Counted from the stretch's first letter, positions 46,401-54,938 are shown. The stretch is DNA of 64,000 nt from Mucilaginibacter inviolabilis (GCF_011089895.1 NZ_JAANAT010000001.1:2046001-2110000), one strand, 5' to 3'. Translations and numbers: made by a program. The notes: generated by a model from the letters alone, not told the origin.

Positions 46401-46861
46401 ACACTTGAGCCTTTAATCCTGACACTTACACCAGGAAGAGGTCCTTTATCATCACTTACCGTACCTTGTACTTTAAATGCCGCCGGAGTATTTGCAGCAG
46501 TTTCATCTTTCTTTTTAACTACAATGGTTTCCTGGAAAATCTTGTACGTTAAGGGCTGATCTTTAAAACACTGATCAAGCGCTTCCTGAAGCGAAGCATT
46601 GGATACTTCAACATTTATTCCGCCTGCATTGGATACATCCTTTTTATCATATAAAAAATGATAACCAGTTTGTTTTTCAATTGCTTTCAGTACTTTTTCA
46701 ACAGTAGTGTTCTTCTGATGCAAAGTCACTACCTGACTATAACTTTTTGCACTTACATTGGTAAGGGCTGCAATTATAATAATAGCCGTTAGCTTCATAG
46801 CCAGTATTATTTTGGATAATTGGGGCCATGCCAGAGGCGTGGCCTTAGAATTAAAATTCAT
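43469..46861 (-). CDS. SusC/RagA TonB-dependent outer-membrane transporter with STN domain
   Basis: 1130 residues. A long n-region leads to the signal helix MKLTAIIIIAALTNVSAKSY. An STN domain (about 48-115; TVEKVLKAIEKQTGYHFLYD), a carboxypeptidase-like domain (about 130-210) and the TonB plug (LNEVVVVGYGTQKRVDLTGS, NDIETIDVLKDASSTAIYGT then RGANGVILVTTK) precede the barrel. The STN domain signals inward to a FecR-type anti-sigma factor, which is encoded 294 bases upstream with its sigma factor. Import of a glycan or peptide oligomer is expected; identity unknown. Confidence 0.95.
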   Translation of the reverse strand: MNFNSKATPLAWPQLSKIILAMKLTAIIIIAALTNVSAKSYSQVVTLHQKNTTVEKVLKAIEKQTGYHFLYDKKDVSNAGGINVEVSNASLQEALDQCFKDQPLTYKIFQETIVVKKKDETAANTPAAFKVQGTVSDDKGPLPGVSVRIKGSSVGTITDVNGKYTLNAPDGNATLVFSFVGYNTQEVPVGNKSVLNVTLVENQKSLNEVVVVGYGTQKRVDLTGSVGSVGAKALQERPAINLEQELAGKIAGVNVSTNSGAPGGETKIRIRGYSSINAATDPLYVVDGVVWTAGGAALNPNDIETIDVLKDASSTAIYGTRGANGVILVTTKRGKKGGSVSYDAYGSVSVMAKELPVLNSQQWLSVEDQSYANIPKYDPVGWAAGKYVDDDPKKERTALIGKLFDQNLNPLYNVDWQKATTRTAYSQNHNVTFTGGSDNLTYGLFLNYADDEGIILNSYQKRYNARLTIDHQVKPWLKVGATINYNNSEQRTADDGTGGNNIPRMLIEMVPFIPIKYPDGSYGKRTDYPNLEGGDNPVAQANEIHNLYRKSIFSGNGYLNINLAPGLEFRSTLGVTTQSNYNPHYQTSLVGGATVDQSNSSASINEYNDTFWQWENHFTYSKVFNKVHSLNVVVGTERQSFNELSVGASTSGLSDNYFGFNNLGVGAVPGTPASNYYAWQIQSFFGRINYGYEDKYLLTLTGREDGSSRFGPSKKYGFFPSAALAWRVSQEDFLKDNKTISDLKLRFSYGLTGNSEIGQYRSQANLVSGSTVVGGTGTVIDTGSPGNPDLQWEKNSEFNFGVAFGLFNNRLNVDADAYYKKTKALLLNAPIPESSGYSSVFKNIGSLENKGIEVTINSVNVKTQDFTWNTTFNISFLKNKILHLGDANDDIFLAPTFLSQFNLLRVGQPASVFYGYKVLGTWSTAEAAEAAKYGKLPGDLKIQDTNGDGKITVADKQILGKSTPSGYGTFTNSFRYKAFDLGIELQFNYGNQIMNLTRHSGQDRTGQANSYATVLNAWTPDHQNTSIAQDRPAYVYYQTEIYSTKVESGNFIRGRNVTLGYNFPDNLVKKIKLSRLRVYAQGQNLFLITKYTGYDPETSTYNSSSNFTQGIQFYDYPKPRVYLLGVNASF

Positions 46862-47154
46862 AAGTTTGTTGTGTTTGGGTTAAACATTAAATTCAATTCG
46901 TCGATTGCATTCTTTTGGGGCCCAGATAATTTTGGCCGGGAAAGTGCAGCGAACACTTCCCGGTTTTTTTATATCATATACCTATTACCTGCTTTAGGGA
47001 TTATAAGCCTATACGGCGCAGAAGCAGGACATCATAAGTTGTGGAATCCCCCTGCCGGAGCTAACTTATTTTTGGTATTTCTTCCATCATAGAGTTGTTT
47101 AAGGTGAATAATTGGTTAGTTGTTTTGAGATTTATTTAATCCTGATCAACAGGA
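46862..47154. other. FecR-SusC intergenic leader
   Basis: 293 bases with no gene. A plus-strand terminator-like hairpin lies in it (46936-46970), and AATCCTG/CAGGATT forms a small hairpin overlapping the fecR stop (47139-47156). The length suggests a separate susC promoter or leader. No full -33/-7 pair was found on the minus strand. Confidence 0.5.
46936..46970 (+). terminator. Plus-strand terminator-like hairpin in the susC leader
   Basis: CCGGGAAAGTG and CACTTCCCGG (46954-46963) pair with one bulge around a CAGCGAA loop. Seven Ts follow on the plus strand (46964-46970). No plus-strand gene ends here; susC and fecR both run the other way. On the minus strand no U tract follows the stem. 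Confidence 0.65.
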
Positions 47155-48360
47155 TTATTGCATTATAGTAATGTGCTTATCTTCTATTTTAAAATTAACC
47201 CCTTCATATTTAAGCATTCCCAAAAGTTCAGAGGCTTTTACATTACGGGATATACGCCCGGTAAACTCTCTCTCAGGGATTTTACCTTCATAAGTTACCT
47301 CCACATCATACCAGCGGGCAGCCTGTCTCATGATCGATTGGATGCTGGCACCGGTAAACTGAAACAGTCCGTCTTTCCACGCAATCGATTCATCAGCATC
47401 GGCATCATTAACCACGCGGATCTCACCGTTCTGGTTTAAAGATGCCTGCTGGCCAGGTTTTAAAATACTGGTGTAGTTGTTATTACTTATTTTAACAGAT
47501 CCTTCAAGAAGCGTAGTTTTCATTACCGCCTCATCGTTATAAGCCATGGTATTAAAATGGGTTCCCAATACTTCAATAACGGTATGGTTAGTTTTCACCC
47601 TGAAAGGCATGGCTGCATTTTTCGCCACTTCAAAATAAGCCTCTCCGGTAATTTCAACTTCCCTGGTTTTACCTGTAAACACAGCCGGAAAGCTTAATGA
47701 CGATGCTGAGTTTAACCAAACTTTGCTCCCGTCGTTCAATACTAATTGATATTGCCCTCCTCTTGGCGTCGCGATGGTATTCATGGGTATTGCCCCGGTA
47801 GCAGCCCCATCTTTGCCACCTTCATAAACTAACTGCCCGTCGTGGGTTTTATTAATTTGCGTATTTCCTTCTTTGGCTAAAACACCGTTTTGTGCATTAT
47901 CAAGATAAATCGTTTTACCATTTGCAAGCGTTAATAGCGCCCTGTTCCCTCCTGGCAACACATCATGCCTGGGTTGCGTTTTCGCTATGTTTTTTTTTGT
48001 ATCAGGCTGTCTTTTCTTGTTGATCAGTACATAGGCGCCAAAGCCTAAAAAGATCATTAATGCGGCGGCTGTACCCAACCGTAGCCATAATCTGTAATTA
48101 TCCGGAGGCTTAATAATATGAATATTATCCTGGTTTCCGTTTTTCAGGATATTGTTTAACATATCCATGCTTTTTGAGGGGTCAAAAAGTAGCTCATTTA
48201 CTTCGAGGTCATTCCACGCCTGCTGAATAAGTGCTGTCAGTTCAACATCATTGGATGAGGCATTAATAATTTGAAACAGTTCATCCCGCTCCTGTTCTGT
48301 AGCGGTTTGGTTATAGTAGCTGTTAAAAAGATAACGTAATCTGGCATTCAATGCACTCAT
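47155..48360 (-). CDS. FecR-family anti-sigma factor
   Basis: 401 residues from the Met at 48360 (MSALNARLRYLFNSYY), preferred over one 20 codons earlier because the anti-sigma domain begins there. An N-terminal cytoplasmic helical domain is followed by one transmembrane helix (LGTAAALMIFLGFGAYVLI), a periplasmic FecR domain (ATPRGGQYQLVLNDGSKVWL, ITGEAYFEVAKN) and a C-terminal DUF4974 domain (FTGRISRNVKASELLGMLKY). It holds the sigma factor at the membrane and is contacted by the STN domain of SusC. Order: sigma, FecR, SusC, SusD. Confidence 0.93.
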   Translation of the reverse strand: MSALNARLRYLFNSYYNQTATEQERDELFQIINASSNDVELTALIQQAWNDLEVNELLFDPSKSMDMLNNILKNGNQDNIHIIKPPDNYRLWLRLGTAAALMIFLGFGAYVLINKKRQPDTKKNIAKTQPRHDVLPGGNRALLTLANGKTIYLDNAQNGVLAKEGNTQINKTHDGQLVYEGGKDGAATGAIPMNTIATPRGGQYQLVLNDGSKVWLNSASSLSFPAVFTGKTREVEITGEAYFEVAKNAAMPFRVKTNHTVIEVLGTHFNTMAYNDEAVMKTTLLEGSVKISNNNYTSILKPGQQASLNQNGEIRVVNDADADESIAWKDGLFQFTGASIQSIMRQAARWYDVEVTYEGKIPEREFTGRISRNVKASELLGMLKYEGVNFKIEDKHITIMQ

Positions 48361-48454
48361 ACCGTGTAATTGTTTATCATAGTAAATAATTGGCGAATGA
48401 TGGTTTTTAGGAAACCTCACTTACATGACAACAACAAGGGTAAAAAAGGGGGTA

Positions 48455-49060
48455 TTAATTTCTAAAAAAAATAAAAAAACTTTTTAGAGCGATTAGCAAA
48501 AGCACTATAACTTCCAGATGCTCATGCACATACTCTGTTATTGACAGGGTAGCTATCTGCAAATATTTTTTTACAGTTTCGCGCGATAACTCCAGTTGGT
48601 CGGCTATTTCAGCGTATTTCAAGCGACCGTGCCTGCTCAGTAAATACACTTTTTGCTGCTGAGGAGGTAATTGATCAATAGCTTCGTCCAATAAATTATA
48701 GTACATATCTGTACCAGCTATTTCAGCATGAAGGTTTCCGGTACCAGCTTCTTCCATTTGTTTGATCACTGCACGTTCCTTAGCCAGTTTTTTCAGGCAG
48801 TTTAAGGCGTGGTTTTTGGATATTACAAACAGGTAAGCCTTAAAATTATCAACGCGAACCAATGATTCACGAGTGAACCATATTTTCAAAAAAACATCCT
48901 GCACTATTTCTTCAGCTAGTTCAATGGAGTTTGTTATGCGTAGCATATGCTCCCCTAATTGCTGATGATACATCATAAACAACTGGCGAAAGGCATGTTC
49001 ATCACCCGAAGCTACCTGCATCAACAGCTCTCTCTCATCAGCATGAGCAATTTCAAACAT
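48455..49060 (-). CDS. ECF sigma factor, FecI-like, with hydrophobic C-terminal tail
   Basis: 201 residues. Region 2 (about 20-90: FRQLFMMYHQQLGEHMLRIT, AEEIVQDVFLKIWFTRESL) and region 4 (about 130-178: LPPQQQKVYLLSRHGRLKYA, LSRETVKKYLQ) are complete. After region 4 a stretch of about 20 residues, HLEVIVLLLIALKSFFIFFRN without its first few, is strongly hydrophobic and ends the protein. It should transcribe the susC operon when released by FecR. The 176 bases upstream hold no clear -33/-7 pair. Confidence 0.92.
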   Translation of the reverse strand: MFEIAHADERELLMQVASGDEHAFRQLFMMYHQQLGEHMLRITNSIELAEEIVQDVFLKIWFTRESLVRVDNFKAYLFVISKNHALNCLKKLAKERAVIKQMEEAGTGNLHAEIAGTDMYYNLLDEAIDQLPPQQQKVYLLSRHGRLKYAEIADQLELSRETVKKYLQIATLSITEYVHEHLEVIVLLLIALKSFFIFFRN

Positions 49061-49236
49061 AGTTTAGTGTATAAATATTGGCAAATAATTAAACTTTTAT
49101 AAAACCTTTAACGCTCCTAACTAAATTAAGTCAAGTGCAATAACAGTACTATAGTGATAAAGTTTATTCTTTTTAGAAAACCGCCCCTTCCGCGCGATAA
49201 TCTTTTACTTATTAGCAGGGGTATCTAAACTAATGG

Positions 49237-49839
49237 TTATTCTTTATTTTCAGGTGCTTCGCGGGTTAATTTGTTTTCAATCCTTTTGTCAGGAATAAAC
49301 CACAGGGCGGCAACCACACCGTATAACACAAAGCTAATTACAGGACTTAGCCAGGATAAACCAATTGCCGCAGCATATATAATTACAGAACTTTTTGCTT
49401 TCCAATCGCGCCCTAACACATTAGCAATAACAGAATTTTTACCATTATGCCTGATCAGCGCTTTTTCCAGAATGGTATATGCAAGGCCATTCATCGCCAA
49501 TATAAACCCGTAGCAGGCTACTGGTAATTGGGTAAAATGGTTTTCGCCAACCCAACCGGTTACAAAAGGAATCAGTGACAACCAAAAAAGCAGGTGAAGA
49601 TTGGCCCATAATATTGCCCCGTTTACCGATTTTACGATATGGAACATGTGGTGATGATTGTTCCAGTATATCCCCACATAAATAAAACTCAGTACATAAC
49701 TTAACAAAACAGGCATCAGCGGTTTTAACGACGCAAAACTTTCACCATGAGGCACTTTCATCTCCAGCACCATAATAGTGATGATAATGGCTATAACACC
49801 ATCACTAAAAGCCTCTATCCTCGATTTACCAAATGCCAT
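49237..49839 (-). CDS. TMEM175-family potassium channel-like protein (DUF1211)
   Basis: 200 residues with six hydrophobic helices. The family signature RIEAFSDGVIAI (FSDG) is at residues 7-18 in the first helix, followed by the YWNNHHHMFH stretch. Bacterial TMEM175 proteins are potassium-permeable tetramers with the gate in helix 1. It starts 22 bases after the stop of the GH88 gene, in the same direction, so they are likely co-transcribed. A functional link between them is not obvious. Confidence 0.9.
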   Translation of the reverse strand: MAFGKSRIEAFSDGVIAIIITIMVLEMKVPHGESFASLKPLMPVLLSYVLSFIYVGIYWNNHHHMFHIVKSVNGAILWANLHLLFWLSLIPFVTGWVGENHFTQLPVACYGFILAMNGLAYTILEKALIRHNGKNSVIANVLGRDWKAKSSVIIYAAAIGLSWLSPVISFVLYGVVAALWFIPDKRIENKLTREAPENKE

Positions 49840-49861
49840 AGATTTTTATTTATGATCAACT

Positions 49862-51079
49862 TTAATTTTTTACGCCGAATGCCTGGTATCTTTTCATCGC
49901 TTCAATAAAATAGTAGTCAGCATAAGTCAGAGGCACATTAACCTCGGTACCTCCTGGCAAATGACCTACGCTATGCTCCAATATGAAACCTCCATTTGTT
50001 CCGGCTGGTGCTTTATAAGCTGGTGATGATAATGTTTTCAAAATAGTTTCGGCAGTTGTAAAATATTCCTGCCCCATATTGTTATCCGAGTAGCGGCAAA
50101 GCTCCAGTAAAGCCGAAGCCTCTATTGCAGCAGCCGAAGCATCCTTAAGCGCATTGGGAATATTGTTAGCATTATAATCCCAGTAAGGTATCTTATCAGC
50201 AGGCAGATTAGGATTTGCTAGTATAAACCGGGCAATGTTTTGCGCCTGTTCCAGGTATTTTTTGTCTTTGGTTTCACGATACATCACAGTGTAACCATAT
50301 AAACCCCACGCTTGTCCCCTGGCCCATGCCGATTCGTTAGCAAAGCCTTGTGCTGTCTTTTTTTCTTTGACCGCCCCCGTTTGGGCATCGTAATTGATCA
50401 CGTGATAGGAGCTGTAATCGGGTCTGAAATGATTTTTCATGGTAGTATTGGCATGGGTAACCGCTATTTTGTAATAGCTGGAATCGCCGGTTTCATGAGT
50501 GGCCCAGAACAGCAGTTCCAGGTTCATCATATTATCAATGATCACCAGGTAATCTGACGGGTTTTTAGAATCCCATGATTTGATACAGCCCACTGTCGGG
50601 TTAAACCTGGTTGATAACGATTTAGCACTGTTGATTAAAATTTGTTTATACTCCGGTTTAGGCTCAATCCGGTTAGCATTACCAAAGCTGCAGTACATCA
50701 TAAAACCCAGATCATGCGTATGCGTATTGAATTGTTCCTTAGATAGTACACCCAATATACGGTTAGCTTCGGTCAGTAACTGCTGATCGTGGTTCTGCTC
50801 ATACAGATACAATAAACTACCCGGATAAAAACCGCTGCACCACCAGCCCGAATTGCTGTTTTCCTGTTTTTTGGTATCAGGGTGATATGTTTTTGGAAAT
50901 TCCTGCGGACCTATCTGCCGAGCCAGAAATTTATATTGATTATCCGCATCCTTAAAGTTTTTTTTGATGGTTGATAACAGTCCTTTCTCCGGCTTAAAAT
51001 TATTTTGGGCAAACAGATTTAAGCTGAATACGGAGAATAAAAACGCACAAAAAACAACAGGTAGAATTCTGGACTTCAT
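49862..51079 (-). CDS. Unsaturated glucuronyl hydrolase, GH88
   Basis: About 405 residues; MKSRILPVVFCAFLFSVFSL is a good signal peptide, so the Met at 51079 is preferred over 51088. Numbering from the earlier Met: the two aspartates of the GH88 (alpha/alpha)6 barrel are D126 (THTHDLGFMMY) and D185 (IIDNMMNLELLFW), with a spacing close to the well-studied enzyme of Bacillus GL1. ARGQAWGLYGYTVMYRETKD is another family motif. It removes the unsaturated uronic acid left by polysaccharide lyases (hyaluronan, chondroitin, gellan or xanthan type). No lyase is in the window. Confidence 0.92.
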   Translation of the reverse strand: MKSRILPVVFCAFLFSVFSLNLFAQNNFKPEKGLLSTIKKNFKDADNQYKFLARQIGPQEFPKTYHPDTKKQENSNSGWWCSGFYPGSLLYLYEQNHDQQLLTEANRILGVLSKEQFNTHTHDLGFMMYCSFGNANRIEPKPEYKQILINSAKSLSTRFNPTVGCIKSWDSKNPSDYLVIIDNMMNLELLFWATHETGDSSYYKIAVTHANTTMKNHFRPDYSSYHVINYDAQTGAVKEKKTAQGFANESAWARGQAWGLYGYTVMYRETKDKKYLEQAQNIARFILANPNLPADKIPYWDYNANNIPNALKDASAAAIEASALLELCRYSDNNMGQEYFTTAETILKTLSSPAYKAPAGTNGGFILEHSVGHLPGGTEVNVPLTYADYYFIEAMKRYQAFGVKN

Positions 51080-51230
51080 AAAAGGCATTTATAAAATTTG
51101 GCTGAGGGTAAAAATGCAAATTTTGATTGAAATTGCAAGCAATATAATTTAACCACTAAGCATAATGTTATAACGGAGCTCTTTGTTACGTAATAGTTAT
51201 CTTAACCGATCGTTTATCAACCGAATTATC

Positions 51231-51764
51231 ATGGGCATTATTTATAAATATCTCTCCCCCGCCGAACTGCACCGGATAGCCGAAATTGACCGCGCTGAAG
51301 AAATACGGGAAAGCTATTACCTGCATAACGATCAATTACTTTTAAAACCAGACCGGCAAACCGTTACCCATTTCGACCAGCAGGAACTCGACGAGATCAT
51401 CTTGCGGCAACATAAACTAATCAGTACCAATGGACGGGTTATCGGGGCTTTTGATGACAACTCGCTTGTTGGTGTTGCCTCTATAGATGGTGTAAAAAGA
51501 GGCATCCAACATAATTATCTTAAAATGGATATCCTGTATGTGAGCAAGCGGGTACGCGGGCAAAAAGTAGGGCAAAATCTGTTGGAACAATGCAAAACTA
51601 TTGCAAAGGGTCTCGGAGCCGAAAAACTATACATATCTGCCACACCAACCAGGGGCACCGTTGATTTTTATTTAAAGAACGGCGCCATCCTAACCAAAGA
51701 GATTGACCCGGGGTTGTTTGCCCTTGAACCAGAGGATATTCATTTGGAATTGAAGATATATTAA
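51231..51764 (+). CDS. GNAT-family N-acetyltransferase
   Basis: 177 residues from the ATG at 51231 (MGIIYKYLSP); an upstream TTG frame is not convincing. Motif A of the acetyl-CoA site is MDILYVSKRVRGQKVGQNLL, followed by CKTIAKGLGAEKLYISATPT and a YLKNGAIL motif B strand. Substrate unknown. Its stop overlaps the stop of the convergent NADAR gene by four bases, with no room for a terminator. Confidence 0.85.
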   Translation: MGIIYKYLSPAELHRIAEIDRAEEIRESYYLHNDQLLLKPDRQTVTHFDQQELDEIILRQHKLISTNGRVIGAFDDNSLVGVASIDGVKRGIQHNYLKMDILYVSKRVRGQKVGQNLLEQCKTIAKGLGAEKLYISATPTRGTVDFYLKNGAILTKEIDPGLFALEPEDIHLELKIY

Positions 51765-52354
51765 GTCTTAGACACAAAGTCAATGATCAGATCTTTGCCA
51801 TGTTCCTTCAAAAAATCCCTAACTTCCATTAATGCAAAACCCAATAAATTTAGTCCTCGCCAATTATTAGGATTATTGATTTGTTCATTATCCTGTGCTA
51901 AGCCAACTCCCCAAATGGTATCTACAGGGCTGGCTTCTACTAAAACTCTTTCACCAGTATTTATCAAATATTGGGCAAATTCAGGGTGCTGGTTAAATTT
52001 GTGGATATTACCGTTAACTACTATTTGATACCTTTGATCTCTCCAGATCATTTCATCAAAATTTTCAACCATTCTGCCAAATTCTTTTACTTCACCTGGG
52101 CGATTGGCTTTGAGAATTTTATCATGATTCTTTTGATCCCCAAATAAAAGTGCCTTATTGGCCATCATCCAATGCTCCGCCGTTTTGTAAGTTATACCAC
52201 CAACCGTGAACGGTAACTCAAACCATTGACTAAAGCAAAATTTTCCCACCTGCTCATGTGGCTTCTTATTATGTCCCCAGAAAAATAAAAATTTAACAGG
52301 CTCCTCATTATAATATTTTTCAATAAGCCACTGTGTATGATAGTTTTGTTTCAT
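51761..52354 (-). CDS. NADAR-family protein (YbiA-like N-glycosidase)
   Basis: 197 residues from the Met at 52354 (MKQNYHTQWL), which leaves an 11-base gap to the PQQ gene; an earlier Met would overlap it. Family motifs: FLFFWGHNKK, KFCFSQWFELPFTVGGITYK, then TAEHWMMANKALLFGD, GRMVENFDEMIWRDQRYQI and VDTIWGVGLAQDN with the NNWRGLNLLG end. NADAR proteins cleave N-glycosidic bonds of ADP-ribosyl or riboflavin-pathway intermediates in known cases. It is the last gene of a tight four-gene unit whose other products are envelope or redox proteins. Confidence 0.88.
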   Translation of the reverse strand: MKQNYHTQWLIEKYYNEEPVKFLFFWGHNKKPHEQVGKFCFSQWFELPFTVGGITYKTAEHWMMANKALLFGDQKNHDKILKANRPGEVKEFGRMVENFDEMIWRDQRYQIVVNGNIHKFNQHPEFAQYLINTGERVLVEASPVDTIWGVGLAQDNEQINNPNNWRGLNLLGFALMEVRDFLKEHGKDLIIDFVSKT

Positions 52355-52365
52355 TTGTCGACATA

Positions 52366-54570
52366 TTAAAGAGCAAAGCAAACATACTCATCGCCCGACT
52401 TACTCCCTATTTTACCACCGCCACAGGCTATAACCAGGTATTGTTTACCATCAATGGAGTAAGTGGCTGGTGTGGCATAACCTGCTGCAGGTAGCTGAGC
52501 CTCCCATAATACTTTACCAGTTTTTTTGTCAAAAGCGCGGATCTTTTCGTCCTTGGTAGCGGCTATAAATACCAGACCGCCTTTGGTTACCAGCGGACCT
52601 CCATAGTTTTCGGTGCCGGTAACTGGGATACCCTTTTTGGTCAGTTCGGCGTACTCGCCAAGCGGTACTTTCCATAATAGTTTACCCGTAGTCAGGTCTA
52701 CTGCATTCAGCGTACCCCATGGTGGTTTTATGCCGGGATAACCGTCCTTATCCAAAAAGCGGTTGTAGCCTGTCATGGTATAAGGCACTTCGTCCACTAC
52801 TTTTTTCTCAGCTTTTGTACTTACATTACGATTTACTGTAGGTTCCTTCGCTACTGCTTTGCTTGCCTTCGTATCAGGTAATTTCAGCAAAAACGCCAGC
52901 AGGGCCTTTTTATCTGCCGGGGCTATTTGTTTAAAAGATGGCATCATATTGCGCCCGTTAGCGATGATCTGGCTGATCTGCTCCTCTTTATATTTTTTGC
53001 CGATGTTCACCAGTGACGGGTATGAAGAACCATTACCCTTTAACTCAGGCCCATGGCAGCCGATACAATTTTTGTTATAGATCACCTGCCCCATGCCTTT
53101 TAACGATTGATCGTTGCCACCTTTTGGCACATCGATCATCACCTGCGCCCAGGGCATTTCGGAGCAGTTGATATACATGATTTTTGACTCGGCATCAACC
53201 GCCGCACCGCCCCATTCACCACCACCATCAAAACCCGGAAATATCCAGCCACCTTGTTTACTGGGCGGGGTAAACATCAGCCTATTTTTAACCTGGTTAT
53301 ACTTTTGCAGCATATCCTCGTGGGTTTTGGGCGAAATATCGGTCACGTCCTCCGGATTAAAAGTTTGCCTCGTAAAAGGTTCGGGTAAAGTTGGAATAGG
53401 CTGTGTTGGCCACGGTTGCTCTCCAGGCAGCGCCATGGTGGGCACTGGTTTTTCTTCTATCGGGAATATGGGTTTACCATTGGTTCTGTCGAACATAAAG
53501 ATATAACCATGCTTGGTGATCTGCGCCACGGCATCTATCTGTTTGCCATCATGCATGATAGTCACCAGGTTGGGATTGGCAGGTAGGTCACGATCCCACA
53601 GATCATGATGAACTACCTGGAAATGCCATTTGAGCTTCCCTGTAGCCGCATTCAGCGCGAGTAGAGAATTGCCAAACAGGTTTTGCCCTTTGCGGAAACC
53701 GCCATAAAAATCGCCACCGATAGAACCGGTCGGGATGTATACTATACCACGCTTTTCATCCAGCGACATGCCTGCCCAGCTGTTGGCACCGCCAAATTTT
53801 TTCCAGGCAGCGGTATCCTGCCAGGTTTCGTACCCCTTTTCGCCGGGATGAGGTATCGTATGGAAGATCCAGCGCATTTTACCTGTACGGGCATCATAAG
53901 CCCGGATATGCCCCGGCGCGGCATCGGCAGATTCAGCCACACGGGTACCCACAATAAACAGATCATGATACACCACACCCGGTGTGGTACCTGCCACAAA
54001 CGACTTTGTTTCACGTCCTAGATCTTTAGTGAGATCGATATATCCGCCCAGTCCGAATGTTTTTACGGGTGTGCCTGCTTCAGCATCAATGGCGTAAGTT
54101 TTAGAGCCTACACTATAAAAAATACGCTTTTCGCCGCCTTTTGCATTTTGCCAGTAGATCACTCCCCTGCTCACTTTGTAATAAGCCATCGGATCGTTTT
54201 TACCGGCAGTATCCACACTTGCCGGGTCAAATATCCAGCGCTGCGCACCCGTAGCGGCATCCAGGGCAAATAGTTTCAATTTAGGACTTGTACCATACAG
54301 CACACCATTAACCACAATAGGGTTACACTGGTTCTGGCTGCGGTTGGCAGTATCTTTATCCTTTGTGCTGAAGGTCCAGGCTACTTTTAGATGATATACA
54401 TTGCTTAAATTGATCTCGTCATTGGATGAATAGCGGTTACCTTCCTTAGTGCCAGCATAGGTTTGCCAGCCATTGTAGGCTGTTGGTAGCATTGTTGGTT
54501 TGTTTTTGCAGGAACTGTAGAGTATAACTACTGTGCAAAACATTATTGGGAGGTAACATATCTTCATCAT
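52366..54570 (-). CDS. PQQ-dependent dehydrogenase with inserted cytochrome c domain, lipoprotein
   Basis: 734 residues from the Met at 54570, chosen because it gives lipobox LYSSC and clears the DUF2019 stop. The eight-bladed propeller (first half to about 490, original numbering) has GNRYSSNDEINLSNVYHLKV and tryptophan-docking repeats such as AATGAQRWIFDPA and LLWKVPLGEY. A class I cytochrome c with CIGCH (515-519) and an axial M556 candidate interrupts the propeller before its last blades. It resembles quinoprotein glucose or sugar dehydrogenases, oxidising a sugar or alcohol outside the inner membrane and passing electrons to its own haem. No PQQ biosynthesis genes are seen. Confidence 0.9.
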   Translation of the reverse strand: MMKICYLPIMFCTVVILYSSCKNKPTMLPTAYNGWQTYAGTKEGNRYSSNDEINLSNVYHLKVAWTFSTKDKDTANRSQNQCNPIVVNGVLYGTSPKLKLFALDAATGAQRWIFDPASVDTAGKNDPMAYYKVSRGVIYWQNAKGGEKRIFYSVGSKTYAIDAEAGTPVKTFGLGGYIDLTKDLGRETKSFVAGTTPGVVYHDLFIVGTRVAESADAAPGHIRAYDARTGKMRWIFHTIPHPGEKGYETWQDTAAWKKFGGANSWAGMSLDEKRGIVYIPTGSIGGDFYGGFRKGQNLFGNSLLALNAATGKLKWHFQVVHHDLWDRDLPANPNLVTIMHDGKQIDAVAQITKHGYIFMFDRTNGKPIFPIEEKPVPTMALPGEQPWPTQPIPTLPEPFTRQTFNPEDVTDISPKTHEDMLQKYNQVKNRLMFTPPSKQGGWIFPGFDGGGEWGGAAVDAESKIMYINCSEMPWAQVMIDVPKGGNDQSLKGMGQVIYNKNCIGCHGPELKGNGSSYPSLVNIGKKYKEEQISQIIANGRNMMPSFKQIAPADKKALLAFLLKLPDTKASKAVAKEPTVNRNVSTKAEKKVVDEVPYTMTGYNRFLDKDGYPGIKPPWGTLNAVDLTTGKLLWKVPLGEYAELTKKGIPVTGTENYGGPLVTKGGLVFIAATKDEKIRAFDKKTGKVLWEAQLPAAGYATPATYSIDGKQYLVIACGGGKIGSKSGDEYVCFAL

Positions 54571-54578
54571 ATATAAAA

Positions 54579-54932
54579 TTATAAACTTTTCAGATGCCCT
54601 TTTTTCCACTCATCAATAGTAACTTTCGCATTAAAAGAAATGATTCCACTACCCTTAGAAGCTTCATTCAATGTTTCTAAGGCACGTTTTTCATTTATTG
54701 GCAATAGGTAAGTAGCTGCCCATACTCGGATGTTTAAATTGGGATCATCCAAAAATTGATTTAGGCAATCTATCTGATCAATCTCTTTCAGGTAAGTTAT
54801 AACCTTGAAAATTAAATGATAATTTTTATTAGCTAGCTTATAATTTCCTGTTCCCGTTGCCTCACCATGTACCCTTGCAGCCTCTTTAAATGTTTCTATC
54901 GCAGTAGCAACATCTTTTATCTTACCCATCAC
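54579..54932 (-). CDS. DUF2019 family HEAT-like protein
   Basis: 117 residues, helical, no signal peptide. The DUF2019 pattern is visible: FKEAARVHGEATGTGNYKLA, then NKNYHLIFKVITYLKEID and LNIRVWAATYLLPINEKRAL. Function unknown; the repeat-like helices suggest protein binding. It is six bases after the DUF885 stop and eight bases before the PQQ dehydrogenase start. Confidence 0.8.
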   Translation of the reverse strand: MMGKIKDVATAIETFKEAARVHGEATGTGNYKLANKNYHLIFKVITYLKEIDQIDCLNQFLDDPNLNIRVWAATYLLPINEKRALETLNEASKGSGIISFNAKVTIDEWKKGHLKSL

Positions 54933-54938
54933 ATTACC

